The notes beneath the pieces are model-generated. The model saw only the letters and a list, made by a program, of their open reading frames with translations, was not told the origin of the DNA and did not search any database. A stretch of 64,000 nucleotides of DNA from Acestrorhynchus altus (Eukaryota; Chordata; Actinopteri; Characiformes; Acestrorhynchidae): positions 3,086,367 through 3,150,366 of the forward strand of contig CM067523.1 of the NCBI GenBank assembly GCA_034509495.1, written 5' to 3'. Below are positions 38,111 to 51,241 of the stretch, one piece after another (within the stretch, counting starts at the first letter, position 1; each line of letters starts with the position of its first letter). The translations under genes were made by a program, and so were the position numbers.

Positions 38111-38464
38111 AAACGTGTAGAAGGCGCCATTGAATTTGACGCAGCACAAAAGCTGGGGGTGCCCAAACTTTTGCACACCACTGCATTCTACTACTTTTCT
38201 TCAGCAACTATAAATCCATACTGCTCGGAAAAACCCTCAGACGTGTGCACAGAGCTATACGTTTAAGCACAGACCCATAAGCTCCACAGACTGGATAACA
38301 AAGCTGAGAGGTTCTGGCAGGTGCTTCTGTAGCTTCACCTTCGCTCCGCTCAGAACCTGACAGCGACCTTCACATCTGTTTACCTGCTGCCATGGCAACA
38401 TGTAAGGGAGCACACTCCATATGACAGTCCCCCGGGGCTTTGAAACCAGGACAGGGGCCAAATA

Positions 38465-38532
<68 letters not shown>
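38465..38532. repeat. (CT)n(CA)n compound microsatellite
   Basis: Nine CT units, then about 25 CA units. Confidence 0.96.
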
Positions 38533-38534
<2 letters not shown>

Positions 38535-39005
38535 TACACTCATATCTATTTTTGCTGCACTACAGCAATCCTAACTGTTAATTTTCACTGTATGGCAAGC
38601 TGTTCTGCAACGCTGCTGCCGGTTTCAGAGTCGTCGTTAACCACCCTTCACCCAAATACCCCACAAATTTCCACACAGAGTGAAGTTCCATCTTCTCCAA
38701 AGGGAGCTAGTGCGAATATCTCCACAGATTAAAGTCCTCTAGCTGAACCTCTGTGCTCGGAGAGGCCGCTGTGAAATACAGGAGCATAAATATTTATAGA
38801 TGAATACATGCATATGTTAGATCCGTCTATTTGGACAAATCTTAGGGATCGCTTGCATTCTCTCAGCAGGATGGAGGAGTGAGAGGGAAGAAGAACGACA
38901 GAAGGAGACAGACGGCGGAAAGATGAGACAGAGTGAGAAAGACAGGGAGCGACGGAGAGAAATTGGGGAAAGAAAGTGAGAACAGACATAAGACAGGGTT
39001 GGAAT

Positions 39006-39055
39006 GATGGATGGATGGATGGATGGATGGATGGATGGATGGATGGATGGATGGA
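39006..39055. repeat. (GGAT)n microsatellite
   Basis: About twelve GGAT units. Confidence 0.96.
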
Positions 39056-39187
39056 GGGGAGTGCAATGGGTCCAACATCATGTAGTGGAGGGCATTCTGA
39101 AGAAGGGGTGTCCACAAACTTTTGGGCATACAGAGGACAAATAGATAGTTATGTGTTTGTTGTGTTGGAACGGAGCGCACAGAGAAT

Positions 39188-39188
<1 letters not shown>

Positions 39189-39234
<46 letters not shown>
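39189..39234. repeat. (GA)n microsatellite
   Basis: About 23 GA units. Confidence 0.96.
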
Positions 39235-39238
<4 letters not shown>

Positions 39239-39453
39239 GAAATGAAAGAAAGAAGGATGGTGACTCATTGAAAGGAAGGGAAGAGAGAGAGGTAGCTAAA
39301 AAGGAGGTATGGCAAGAACAGATCTCCAGCAGTGAAGGTACCTTAAAGCCTCAGATTAAGGAGTCCTGAGGAGTGTCCTCTACTGATACTGGGTGACCGA
39401 CACCCAGCACTGTGGACTTCAGAAGCATGCAAAAGACCAGCTTCAGCAATGAA

Positions 39454-39454
<1 letters not shown>

Positions 39455-39515
<61 letters not shown>

Positions 39516-39540
39516 CACACACACACACACACACACACAC
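39455..39540. repeat. (CA)n microsatellite with one phase slip
   Basis: About 42 CA units; a single CAA near 39515 shifts the phase. Confidence 0.96.
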
Positions 39541-40009
39541 TTCACTCAGCTGGACAAACACCCAAACTCCCAAAGACAAACATCCAACGAGTCACAACAA
39601 ATGCTGAATATGAAGGACCTGCATACATCATTAGACATCTGCCACTCAACAGGCCAGAACCTTCTGAAATCAACGTTGTGTTTATTGGAGTTCCGTGCAG
39701 TTTGTGCTTCGCTCTACTGGGCAATCTGCGGCAGTGTGCCAACTTTAAGCCCCCAATCAGTATTCGAAGAAAATCCCCCAAACCTGCGGAAAAGAGAATC
39801 ATCCTGCCTGTAGAAAACTGATTCGGTCCATTAAAAGAGAACCTTACATCCCCCTCAGGTTCTATTTTTACCCCCACATTTCTGTGAATTTATGCCCGAT
39901 GTGTATTAGATGACCATTTCCAAACTCTTGTCCTTTACAAATGTTGTCTGACGCATACAACGTCTGATTTCTGCAAAGCACAGTAAGTCTCAGGCAGATA
40001 TCTACGCGA

Positions 40010-40720
40010 TTACGGGTGTGGTCTGATTGGACACTGGGTCTTGGCACAACAGGGTATAAAATGTTTCCCCCACTGTCCTATAAAAAGTCTCTCAGAGGCT
40101 ACTTTTGGGTCGAGTACCTCTTGATAAGTGATTGTCGACCGCTAGACATGCCTCTACGACACTTGGAGACATTTGACCCAGTGGCCAGACTTTGAGAGGG
40201 GTCACGTCACTGGACTAAGAGAAGCAGGGTGATCGTTTTGATCCTGCACTGCTACTCCATGCAACAAATCAAGTGAGATCAGCTTTGAGTTTGGAGGCCT
40301 CGCGGGGAGAGCTTCAATCCTGCCTTTGCTGTGGAATGAGACAATTCTCCAACTGCTGCTGCGATGATCTGAGGACCCATTGTATATCTCACCATTGATA
40401 TGAGGTACGGCTTCCAACTGGCATTTTTCAGGAGGATAATGCTCCCACGCACAGCAAGGGTTTTCCAGGAAGGTCTATATACCATATTTATCACCAATTG
40501 AGAACTTCTTGAAGGACAATTAGTGAGCTGGTGAGAGAGTCACAGGTACCTAAGCATCACTGATGCACTCCATGGAGGTCCCACCTCAGAACAAACAGAA
40601 CTGGACTGGACAGGAATGGTGCCAGATACCATAGAACACCTTCAGAGGTCTATTGGAGTCCATGCCTTGAGTGCTCAGTTCGGTTGTTGCAGCACGATGC
40701 TGGGACCTTCTCAGCAGGTA
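40010..40720 (+). mobile_element. Decayed Tc1-type element (third family)
   Basis: Related to the copy at 28.6 kb. It shows FERGHVTGLREAG near the start and FQEDNAPTHSK (around 40425-40460), the second catalytic Asp block. Most of the central transposase is missing or frameshifted. Confidence 0.7.
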
Positions 40721-41929
40721 GTACTAATGTCACGAATGATAGGCAAATATGTCATTTTGTTGGGTTTTCACTTCACAAAGACATGAACTGGGGACTAAAC
40801 GGTACAACATTTCTATATCATGATGTATTTTTTCACACCAGGAGCTCTTTAACGGAATATGATGTGATACTGCCCTAAATAGAAGAGCAGCAAATGATGA
40901 AGAACCCTTGTAGGCTGCTGCTGATCATTATGGAGCCGAATCGGGCTTTAAAATGTGCCAACAGCTTAGAGTACCCTTGGAGTGTTTATTTATTTGTTTA
41001 TAATCCCAGTATTATTATCTCATGCGAGCCCATCACCCCAAACCTAAGAAGAAGAATTCTCAAGAAAAATAAACACTGTTATTGCTTCCACGGACTCTGC
41101 GGTGAACTTCAAAAGGGAGAAAATGGACAGCATAATGAGCTGCTCTGTGATGGACTCAGAATTGGTTCTTTAGGGACCAATTAGGTCTGAAATGATGCTG
41201 GGTTCTCTGTTCTTCATTTGAGACAATGCTGCTATAAATACAGCAGGTAAATCTGCATCTCATTCAAAGAGATTACAACCAGGATGGAGATGTTAACAAA
41301 TGAGCTTTTTACTCTAATCACGTCCTTCTTGTTCTCCGAAACCAAAGAAAGGCGAAGAAAGACGCGGCGGTGGGACGTGATCTTCCGCGACTTCGGCTGC
41401 TATTAAACATCACAGGCGGAACATCTCTATATGCGCTGCCGTAACGTTAAGTACTGATACGCACATAAATAGCAGCCAAACAGAAGGCCTTGCAATGTAC
41501 ATTAGACAGAGCTTCATCCGCCCACCTACACCTCGCTCGACGCCCTTGATGTGGAACAATGCAGCTCCCTGGAATATTGAGACAAACTGCACCTGCAACC
41601 ATTCATCACAACACACTTTTAACAGCGAGAGCTAAATGCTCTTATCAAAGCGCCGCACAGAGGAGTCAACACACAATCATCCATTATGGAAGGAGCTTCC
41701 ACCCACTTAGGATTCCATTCGCGCTTCGAAATAGAGACCGTACGGCGCCTTTGTACAGACAAGGCACACAGTCATTTCATGTGATGCGCATGTTTCTGGA
41801 AGCTGTGTCAGTGGAAAAGGGAACATGCTGTGAAAGCATTTTCAGCTTTAATTTGCCAGTATAGAAAGCTTTGGATGCTGAAATTGTCAATACATTGCCC
41901 ACAACACCAACACTGTAGGTTTTTTATGG

Positions 41930-42460
41930 GATTTCTCCCACGTTTATGCAAAATTCCAAATTTCCCTTCTTAATTTCCCCACTTTGAAGGAATGTTGAAT
42001 GACAATTCCTTCATTTTAGGGACTTTAGTTTAGGAACCTGAAAAAGCCCACTCCCATTTTTAGAGAAATTTGGACATCAAGCCTCTAATTTTAGGAAATT
42101 TGAATTGTCCAGTTCCCAGTGAATTGTTCAGATCCCAATTTAGGGGAATTTTAGTTGTTTATACTTTATATGGCTCATTTGCATGTAAACAAAATTCCAT
42201 TTTCACACTCGAATTTGGGTGAACAAGTGATTTTTCCAACAAAAACATTCATGCTCATAAAAGACACTTTTGATTTTGCAACTGATTAAAGACCGTCTGG
42301 TTGATCGCTGTGGCAATGTTGGATGCTGAGACAGGTTGGAAAATTCCCAATTTTACCAAATTTTAGAATCTGCTTCCTGACCTTATAGAATTTGAATTGT
42401 CCTGCTCCCAATTTTAGAACGTTTTAATTGTCCAGTTGTCAATTTTAATATTAGTTGCTA
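41930..42460. repeat. Degenerate AATTTTAG-type tandem repeat
   Basis: Irregularly spaced near-repeats of CCCAATTTTAG and GAATTTGAATTGTCC. Probably an old, decayed tandem array; no fixed period is evident by eye. Confidence 0.4.
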
Positions 42461-42707
42461 AATATGAATTTCTTTCATTTCTGGAAAAAAATGATCCACA
42501 ATGTTTCATTTAGTCGTGGACAGTTCCTTCATCCACTTGGTCTTCACTGATCATGTGATGTTACCGATGTGTTTGCCTCGGCTAATTTTGGAGTGTCGGC
42601 CCTCTCCTCGGAAGCATAAATTATCCTTTGGAAAAACCACAGGTGCTGTGGAGCGTTCCCAGGCCTGGACAGCTTCATACACACATAGGAAGAATGAAAG
42701 GGAGCCA

Positions 42708-42768
42708 GAGAGGGACAGAGAGAGGGACAGAGAGAGTGACAGAGAGAGAAGGGAGGGAAAGAGAGTAA
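42708..42768. repeat. Interrupted (GA)n
   Basis: AGAGAGGGACAGAGAG units in near-tandem. Confidence 0.85.
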
Positions 42769-44381
42769 AAGCATGCACAGTTCTGAACAGGAAGGCATGT
42801 TATCTCCCAAGGAGCAGGGTAACTGGTCCATGCATCTGGCACTAGCAGGCTGGCAGATGGATAAGACATGGGCCTTTTTCCCTCCTGTCCCAAAATGGCT
42901 CGCACTTCTAAAACGCTGCTGGTGCTTCAAGCTCTTGAAGGTGCTTTTTTCAAGCTTATCTCCTCAGATCGTCTCCATCAGGGGAGAATTAGAGATATGG
43001 GTCAAGGTGCACCACTAATGGAGGGTTTGCGTGGCCACACTAAATGTTCTAACATAAAAATTCATTCTGTATCCAGTGGAGAGGTGGAATAAATATGGAA
43101 CAGAGAAGATGACCTTACCCAAAGGCTACTCACTGCATAATAGAACCGCAACCACTATTAGAGTGAGTTTTTACATTAGCGCATAAAGTCTGAGTAAACT
43201 ACATCCCAGCTGCCCCCGTGTCCACCTCAATCCACCCCGTTATTTGGCCTGTTTGTTAACGAGGACGGTGAACGTCTCCTGTATGACTGAAGCCAGTCTG
43301 TAAGACCACATCTACAGCTCCGGAGCAGAGCCGCGTTAGTGCTGAGGACAGCGCCGCAGTCCGCAGGAATATCAATGAGGCTTTCGAGCAGTCAGAAGTT
43401 CAGCCTGGAGATGGAGGCAGATGTAAAAAGTGAAACTCCTACAGAGAGATGCTCAGCACAGGTACAGGCAGCTGAGCGGGATTTAGGGGTCAGTGGCCAA
43501 AGGTTAGCTGGATCTGTTAGATGTTTGGCTAGATGATTGAGATGTCCACGGAGCAGACGGTCTTGAAGGCTGAGTGGCCAGTTCAATAACTATAGAGGTC
43601 AGGATTTTGATCAGCTCTGATACTGTGGTCTGAAAACTGAAAACAGCAACTTAAAGCCGCTGAATGTGTCCATTAGAAGGAGTGTCCATAAACGTTTTGG
43701 AACAAAGTGAAGACCCCAAATCTGACTAACAAGAATGCAAAAGTTCATTTAAACACAGAGGAAGGGTCATACAGGTTCCCTGACCCCGTCTGGACCTTAC
43801 CTGTTAGTGTGACACTTAAAAAGCAGAAGGGGGAGTTCTTTGAAACTGACTCTGTTTCCGTCAACTGGGAACAAGAGCTTTATTGGCAGTAATGGGAGCA
43901 TTTTGGATTTGTCTTAGTCTCTCACTCGTACGGGCTGCTGTCAGGACGGGAAGGTACTGAGGTTAGTTGTTTTTGACAGGCGTTTAGCTGTCATTCTAAA
44001 CTTCACCCTTTTTTACCACCTTCTGGTCGTTGCTAGGTTACAGCTTCGTTAAACGGACCCACACTGACAGATTTATTCGGAAAACCACCAGCATCAGGAG
44101 ACATCGGCATTAATAGGAGGTCTCCCAGCCGATCCGAGTTATTGCACGGTCGCAGACATCTAAATAGTGCACCATAATAAACAGGGAATAATTTGGGACA
44201 CTGAAAACATTCTGCACTCTTACAACGACATCATCACCAATGATGTCTCCTACTGGACACAACTCAAATAATACAGGAAGGTGGAACATTCATGCACCTA
44301 ACAATTAGGGCCCACCCCATTCCCACCCTCTACCAGGCGTGCACCTCCCTTCATCTGCAGTTACAGAATAGCCTTGATGCA

Positions 44382-44706
44382 CTAGGGCTGGGCGATATGG
44401 ACGAAAAATCCTATCCTGATACAGTTTAGCTGATATATGATGTGAGAGATGAAAATCGTACTGCATTTAAACATTGAAGTCTTCGTGCCTTAAACCCCTC
44501 CATAGTGTATACATGAGGGGTGAAGGGGAGCAGAGTAGAGAAGGTGCTGAGAGCAGGGGGAGGAGCAGAGCAAGGGACCAGAACATGGTTTCCCTTAAGA
44601 TGGAACCAGAACATTTTTAAGAACATTAAAATGACCTCAGCTCACACTTCACTCTATTTATATCCTGATTATCGATTTAAATATCGATACATTGTCCAGC
44701 CCTACG
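44382..44706. mobile_element. Small inverted-repeat element (GGGCTGGGCGATAT type)
   Basis: Left end AGGGCTGGGCGATATGG; the right end ACATTGTCCAGCCCT is its imperfect reverse complement. About 325 bp and non-coding; probably a non-autonomous DNA transposon. A related end (AGGGCTGGACAATTCATTG) is at 50334. Confidence 0.6.
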
Positions 44707-44792
44707 ATGCACGGTGTCATTCGGGCTGTACAGTGCTACCACACAGCGCAAATGAATGCACTGAACAATGGTGCATGTAATGATTTATTTGA

Positions 44793-44795
<3 letters not shown>

Positions 44796-44830
<35 letters not shown>
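44796..44830. repeat. (CA)n microsatellite
   Basis: About 17 CA units. Confidence 0.95.
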
Positions 44831-44833
<3 letters not shown>

Positions 44834-45609
44834 CATGTGTACTGCATAGTCCAAACAATCACTTCATTTTCACTTAGTTTCCCTTCAACGCATCACATTA
44901 CAAAGCGAACTGAGGTCTCTCTTGCTGATATTGGAGATGTCAGATGGATGGAAATCTTTTCTGGACCAGTGTTGACAGTTAATTCCCGTGCACGCTTCCA
45001 AAGCTGCAGCGTTTAAAAGCTGATTAAAGAAACACAACCACAGGCATTCCGGTACTTTCATCACGTGCCAACACAAACCTGATCACACAAGGCTGCTCGG
45101 CACACATTTTCAAACACAACGCCTGGATTTCTCTCGCAAATCACACATTCGCCGTCAAAGTCACATCTTCCGATGCTGGCTGCCGTCTTCTGATTGCACG
45201 CAGCCAACCAATCCGACTCCCTCCCTGCTCGCGGCCTCGCGCCACAGGAAAACGAAAAGACGACACTGTGGACAGATTACTAACTGTTCCAGCTGCATAA
45301 ATGATAAGACTGTCAGATATTAAGCCTGTATGATATGAATAAAATATAAGTATTATTACACTGCCCCATACCGTGATGGTGATACAGCTCGCTGTATATT
45401 AAAAATGCATATGTCAGAGATTTACGTGACATTTATAAGAGGGGCGGGGAACTCCAGGTCTGGAGGACAGGGTTTCGGCTCAGTCGCACTTCATTCAACT
45501 CACCAGTTTCAGTTTCATCTAATTCAATTGCCGGGTTTTGTAGGTTGGTTCGAGTTCACGACCAAAACTGTGCTCAGATCCTCAGCCTGATTAATATTAA
45601 TCATTCTAA

Positions 45610-45905
45610 TTAGTACTGTGGCATGGTTTTAACACTCAAATATTCCTGGGAATTCCTAAGAAAATGTCCAGAGTGCTGTCGGATCGTTGTCCTGTTGGAA
45701 TATAAACCCAGTCTGAGGTCCAGAGGGTCCTGGAGCAGGTTGTCATCGAGGAGGACTGGTCCTCCCCATGCTGCCACCACCACGCTTCACTGCAGGAATG
45801 GCTTTGGCGAGGTGATGATGATGGCAGTGTGTGCTTTCCTCCAGACATGATGCTTGGCAAGCTTTCTGTTTCTCATGGTCTGAGATTCCTTTCGATATTT
45901 TTTGG
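45610..45905 (-). mobile_element. Tc1-type fragment (minus strand, middle of transposase)
   Basis: Read on the minus strand it gives a block FAKKYRKESQTMRN, then HVWRKAHT, then an AVKRGGGSM-like part. It is the same family as the 3' halves at 21.8 and 31.6 kb, but a different segment of it. Confidence 0.65.
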
Positions 45906-46284
45906 CAAACTCCAAAAAAGCAACCTTTTGAAGCTCTAAAGAACCTTCACGTACTTCAGTTCTTTATCGATTTAACCGCCATTTAAGAACCATTTATGCT
46001 CCATCATTTTGAGTATGGAGCTCCATCCGATATTCACGTGATCAATACCTGACACGCACTAACATAATCCTTGGCTACTGAAGCAGAAGCTAACTGTCAG
46101 TGCTCTGGACACAGCTTTGGCAGCGCTGGGCTACAGTCCGCCCAGGGTGCTCTGTCTGGAAATGTGCTCGTCAAAAAATCTGCATGCTTCATGCACTTCC
46201 TCCTCCGATGGTGAGTGGGCCACCACCTGCCCCATGTGTCCTTGCCCTGAGCCAAGTCAACAGAGAGCTGCCTGTTCCGCCAGC

Positions 46285-46287
<3 letters not shown>

Positions 46288-46351
<64 letters not shown>
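46288..46351. repeat. (CA)n microsatellite
   Basis: About 32 CA units. Confidence 0.96.
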
Positions 46352-46355
<4 letters not shown>

Positions 46356-46819
46356 CTTCTCTCCTCCTGAGGATTGAGGCCTATTAAAGATTCACAGTGA
46401 GAATGCCATCCCGAGCGTTTTCTCGCATACAGGGATGAGCTTCCTTTTTCTTTGTCACACTGAAAGTAATTGAAAAATACATTTTATTTTCTTAACGCTG
46501 TTGAAACGCAGAGTGGCGTGTGTCTTCGACACTGTGGGATGTATTAACACGCGTGCTGCGGCTACGAGTGAAATGTATGACCGGTAATGTAACAGCTGCA
46601 ATATCATAATAATAACCAGCCTGGTATAAAGCAGAAAATGACACAAACGAAGAACGTTAAAGGTCATTAAATACTGCGGTTCCAGTGATACACTTTCCTC
46701 TGCCTTCCTTTATTATTATTAGACGAGGGAACGTTAATGCGTGAATAACACATTATTGTGGTTAAATATTCATTTTTATTATTACCCCTTTCATGCTCAT
46801 GCTTTAGTCGGGTTATTAT

Positions 46820-47040
46820 AATTAGTTTGGTTGGCTCTTGATGGTTGAAGAGAGTGGGATCACCATGGCGACATCCAAAAAGCTCTCAGAGGCCTTCAGA
46901 AAGAAGGCTGTAGGTGCAGGAGTCTGGGAAGGGATTTGAAAGATCTCAAATCAATTAGAAATCAGCCGTTCCACTGTCCGGAAATCATTTACAAGTGGAG
47001 AACATTTAAAACGGCTGCCAATTTGGACAGATTAGGGAGT
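46820..47040 (+). mobile_element. Tc1-type 5' fragment
   Basis: Shares GGTTGGCTCTTGATGGTTGA and CAGAGGCCTTCAGAAAGAA-type sequence with 14998-15100 of the 14.8-kb element. It includes the helix-turn-helix region (SKALRGLQK-like). Confidence 0.6.
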
Positions 47041-47225
47041 AAAATCACTTTATTTTCCAGTAACAGATTATATAAGGAGACATTCTGGACTCATTTCTTT
47101 AGTTTAGAGACAGCATTTCTTAAATTCACCGTTTTATAGTGTGTTTAGTATCTGATAATCCAGTCTGACTGGTTCCCTGACCATTCAGATCCCAGTGCTG
47201 AATGGTCAGTTAAAACGCTTCAGTG

Positions 47226-47226
<1 letters not shown>

Positions 47227-47269
<43 letters not shown>
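47227..47269. repeat. (GT)n microsatellite
   Basis: About 21 GT units abutting the Tc1 fragment at 47265. Confidence 0.96.
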
Positions 47270-47270
<1 letters not shown>

Positions 47271-47690
47271 GTCGTGGTCCAATGGTCTTCACTTTGAAAG
47301 ACCAACGTTACGTTAATGAGGTCCTACGACCAGCATTTCTACCTTTTCTGAACACACACTCCGGTGTGGACAACGCTCGTCCACACACTGCTGCCGTCTC
47401 AAGATCTCGTCTTGAAGACACAGACGCTACGCCGTGGTCGGTCTCGTCTCCAGACCTGTCCCTGATTGAAAACGCTATTGGACGCTCTATCAACACTCCA
47501 CCCCTACCGCACCATCTGCAGAACTGAGTGAGAACATTCAAGCTGCATGAGATGGATCATCACAGGACACCATTAGGAACCTCTACACCTCCACGCAGAG
47601 ACGTTGCGTTAAACCCGACGCCGAACTGAGAGACACAACGTCTGTACGTGTGGATCAATAAATACTGATCAGATCTGTCTACAAAATGTC
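47265..47690 (+). mobile_element. Tc1-type C-terminal transposase fragment (another family)
   Basis: Encodes DNARPHTAAVSRSRL and WSVSSPDLSLIENAIGRS, the second Asp block and the SPDLxPIE motif of Tc1 transposases. It starts immediately after a (GT)n tract and stops at 47525. Nothing intact lies upstream in frame. Confidence 0.8.
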
Positions 47691-48089
47691 GTACTCTAGG
47701 CCCAGCTTTCACGATTTCCGTTCCCGTAACGGGATTCTCCATTCTGATTGTCCGTGTTGACACACTTCAACGTGTCTAGTTTTTCCCCTTCAGTGGGTCA
47801 CATATTTCAGATTTCATAAGTTGAAATAAAGTCTGAGAAGCTGTCAGATGTGCACAGACCCTTGTGAATGAATTGTCTTATGTCGGGCCTCAGCAGCGAG
47901 CAGCTGCATCTCGTCAGAATGATAATATCTATCCTTTCAGAGTGAGATATAGTTTTTGGACTGGAAAGAGAAAAGGTCCAGAGGTCCAAAACAGGTGCTT
48001 CCATTCCATCATCACACTGACCTGCACAACGCTATGATTGTCATCATAACCACAATTCTGTTTCAATTCTCCTTTCATTTTCATCTCGC

Positions 48090-48113
48090 GCACACACACA
48101 CACACACACACAC
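48090..48113. repeat. (CA)n microsatellite
   Basis: About 12 CA units. Confidence 0.93.
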
Positions 48114-49084
48114 CGAAGTCAACCCCTCGACTCCTCATTTCGGACTCCTCTGGACTCAGCAAGCCTCCGTGTCCATATCCCTCTCCTGATTGAGCGAGCG
48201 CAGTACAGTCTTCGAGTGCAATCCTCTCTCACTTATCACCCAGTACACGTCTCTCCTGAGATAACAATGGCTGCTGTCCAAAACCTCCCATTTGCATAAG
48301 CGTTAGCCAGTGTGTTGAAAGAAGCTTATTATGTGGGCCAACCCAAATTCCATTAACCTGTGGGTTAAAGGAGTCCCCAGTCCTCATCCCTCTTCCTGTC
48401 AACTTCACAGGACTCCACAGCCACCAGGCCCCCATGTTGAAATCTCAATCAGCGAGAAAACCAGGGGGGATAAGCCTCCAGCTTCCTTCTATAATTAGAA
48501 ATTCAGGGGTCTGTTCTTTGCTCAGGTACAGTAACGATTTATCAACTAATCCCCTACAATTACTTCACCTGTAGGTACAGAGCCAACGAGCTCTCGAGGC
48601 TTCCGAGGTATCAATAATGCCAAACGAAGATGCCACTTTTTTAAACAAGCCAAATTAGGCGGCCCAGTGAACAACACTGCAAATCATCTGGAAAGTTCTT
48701 CCGAGCATTTGCGGCCAGGGTGATCCGGCATGAGGACGAAACTCCGCGTGTGGGCCTGACATGGTTTCAGTGGCACAGATGGATGATCCGTCACTTCAAC
48801 AAAAGTGCAAGAGGCTTTTCTCTGCTGGCTGAGAGACAATACGGAGTCCCTATTTTCATCCCTAAACACCGGATCAGGAACGGGAATCAGACCGGGATTT
48901 TCCAATATTCAAATGATATGATATCATTTCATGTTTTGATCCTGAAAACTCCGGTTTAGTCTGATGTCTTGACCGTACAGGCTGAGGATGTTATACAATA
49001 TACAACACAAATGTTTGGACAGCCCTAATGAAAGCATCTAACTTCGATAAGTCGATAATGTAATTATTTGGACGGGCCTATCTG

Positions 49085-49225
49085 CACTCAATCAAATCCT
49101 CACAGCAGTGCTCCGAAACCTAGTAGAAAGTCTTGGACAGTAGAGACAGTTCCTCCAACAAAAGCAGGATGAACCCTTTTACACTTGATTTCAAAAGAAG
49201 CAGGCGTCCCAATACTTTTGTCCCT
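49085..49225. mobile_element. Partial copy of the GTCCCAATACTTTTGTCC repeat
   Basis: Contains CAATCAAATCCTCACAGCAG, TCCAACAAAAGCAGGATGAA and GTCCCAATACTTTTGTCCC. Confidence 0.6.
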
Positions 49226-49473
49226 TAAGCGTACCATAAAGACGGAAATTCCCGGGCAAGTTTTCTTTGATCGGTGTTGGTTCCAGTGCAAGGACAAGAG
49301 TTGGAATGTCAGACACAGTGATGGATTAGATGCTGTACTGTTTAGACAGAATCGTATTCCCCACCCGTCTCCCCAAAGGCACATCCGAGTGGTCAGTTCG
49401 CACGTTTAGCGATCCTGTTCAACTTCATGCAGCGTAAACGGGGACATGACGAATCACAAACTCTCGCGCACTT

Positions 49474-49512
49474 ACACGTACACACACGTACACACACGTA
49501 CACACACGTACA
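49474..49512. repeat. (CACACACGTA)n tandem repeat
   Basis: Three perfect 10-bp units plus partial units, each with an ACGT core. Confidence 0.93.
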
Positions 49513-50154
49513 GCAGAGCCAGAGGACAATATGAGCCAAAGCCTGTCTGTTTCATTCAAACACAATTCAGCAGATTTATGAAAGAATGAAATATCTCGTC
49601 TCTTAAGTGGGATCTTGGAGCACAGTCATAACAGAAGTAAGAATTGTATCTAAGCTCTGCCCAAGGGTTAAAGTAATTTCATTTCAGTTTCGAGAGAGCA
49701 GATGAAAAAGACATTCTGCCTCGCTGGTCCTTGGGTCTTATCTCCACCACAAATTATACAATATTCCAGAGGACAAATTGGTTTCAGAACGATCAGATGT
49801 GCTAAAAGCAGACCAGGATTGTAATTAAAGCCTGAGTTGCATCTTCATTTGGAGTAATTTAGGCGGATCTGATGTACAGTTCCATCGTCCTCATTGACCT
49901 GCTCGCCTGATCAATATCAAGCTCGCAAGAAATGTCAAATCGATTGATAATACATTGTCTGTCAAATGGACTCGTTATGAAATCGGACTGTTTTGTGGAG
50001 CGCAATGGCCACTTCTTACCAGGCATCCTTCTGAGGATGTGTGATCTTATATGGCCGTGAACAAGATGAAGAAAATGGAGAAACTGCCACCAGGTTAGTT
50101 AAGCGAGCTGAAACACGGGGCACTATCTGGACATAGAACATCAGTGCGACCAGA

Positions 50155-50215
50155 GATGGCGGGTCTGTATCGATGGGTTCTGAGGATCGCAGGTTCGAAT
50201 CCCGGGCTGGATATT
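50155..50215 (+). mobile_element. SINE family A, B-box fragment
   Basis: Contains TGAGGATCGCAGGTTCGAAT followed by CCCGGG, then unrelated sequence. Confidence 0.5.
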
Positions 50216-50689
50216 TAACAGAGTTAATTTATTCAAGAACTGTCCATTATTCAAGATTTTAACATCAGAATCAGGAAAAAGTTAATATTATGTGACCATA
50301 TTGTAGAGTCACTTTCACAACATCGTGAAAATAGGGCTGGACAATTCATTGAAGCAGCTTCACCCAAAGAAACAATGCTGTGTCCATCATTCATTAAAAT
50401 AATCGTCCACCGTTTATAATTGAGGTAAAATGTTCCATTAATCATGATATTGATTTGAGGTCATATTGTCCATAATGAACCAGTAACAGCAAATTCGTGA
50501 AACTGGTCAAATACTCTCCCGGGAAATCGTAGCAATTCTACTGGGCAAAGCAACAGTAGAGTTGATCATGAAATGATCAAATATTGTCCCGCTGTCCACT
50601 TCAATATCGTGAGGCCTCTATTTCTGTCGTTAATACTAAATAATTTGTGCTTCATAATTAAAATGTCACCTTTTTCATTTCTGCACTTT

Positions 50690-50850
50690 TCAAAGTATAA
50701 GATCCTTGAGGAACATTTGAAGATTCTTCTGTTTGAGAGCAAACTCTTAAGATTCTTCAAGGAACCATTGAATGGGTTTCTTGAAGATACTTTGAAGCAC
50801 CTTAAGAGGTTCCTGCAGGATCTTGTACTTTTATTAGTTCAGTAGAATCA
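50690..50850. repeat. AAGATTCTT/AGGAACC-rich dispersed repeat
   Basis: Multiple short direct and inverted GATTCTTCAAGGAACC-type motifs. Comparable with 45900-46010, 56450-56560 and 58540-58830. Confidence 0.45.
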
Positions 50851-50894
50851 AACCATTTTTTCTCTGCATTTAAGAAAACATTCACCAAACTGTG

Positions 50895-51080
50895 GGAATT
50901 CACACACCAGGGGGCAGTGAGCACACGTGCCCAGAGAGGTGGGCAGCCCTATCCTCAGCACCCAGGGAGCACCTGGGGAGTCCAGTGCCTTGCTCAATGG
51001 CACTTCAGTCTCCTGCCAGTTCAGGGATTTGAACCGGTGACCTTCCAGTCACAACCAGGTCACGGCTGCTCATAGCCACT
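50895..51080 (-). mobile_element. tRNA-derived SINE (family B), reverse
   Basis: Reverse copy carrying GGGGGCAGTGAGCACACGTG, CACCCAGGGAGCACC and GATTTGAACCGGTGACC. It sits about 160 bp inside intron 1 from coding exon 1. Confidence 0.75.
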
Positions 51081-51241
51081 CGTAGCTGCTCATTGTTTAT
51101 GAAGAACGTGACAAACTGTACCGTGTGGCAGAAGAACATCATTTAATACGAGAATGATAACATATCCTCCTGCCTTTACTCAACTCCACACTGACCTCAC
51201 GGTGCACTGCCCACTGATCCAGACTGGACCTGGCTCCTTAC

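Larger units (their letters stand above)
21168..51241 (-). other. b4galnt4: B4GALNT4-like intron 1 (about 30.1 kb)
   Basis: Intron between coding exons 1 and 2, opened by GTAAGG and closed by TTTCTGCAG on the minus strand. A large first intron after the membrane-anchor exon is common for Golgi glycosyltransferases. It is dominated by Tc1 fragments, SINE copies and microsatellites listed separately. I see no additional exon. Stretches with neither gene nor recognised repeat include 22700-23900, 24350-25900, 29220-30110, 30450-31400, 33480-35530, 38560-38980, 41220-41900, 42900-44300, 47700-48080 and 48120-49070. Confidence 0.7.

Noticed and set aside
47195..47527. 110-residue frame with DNARPHTAAV as a functional gene
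   Set aside because: Begins inside a (GT)n tract and lacks the N-terminal two thirds of a Tc1 transposase.
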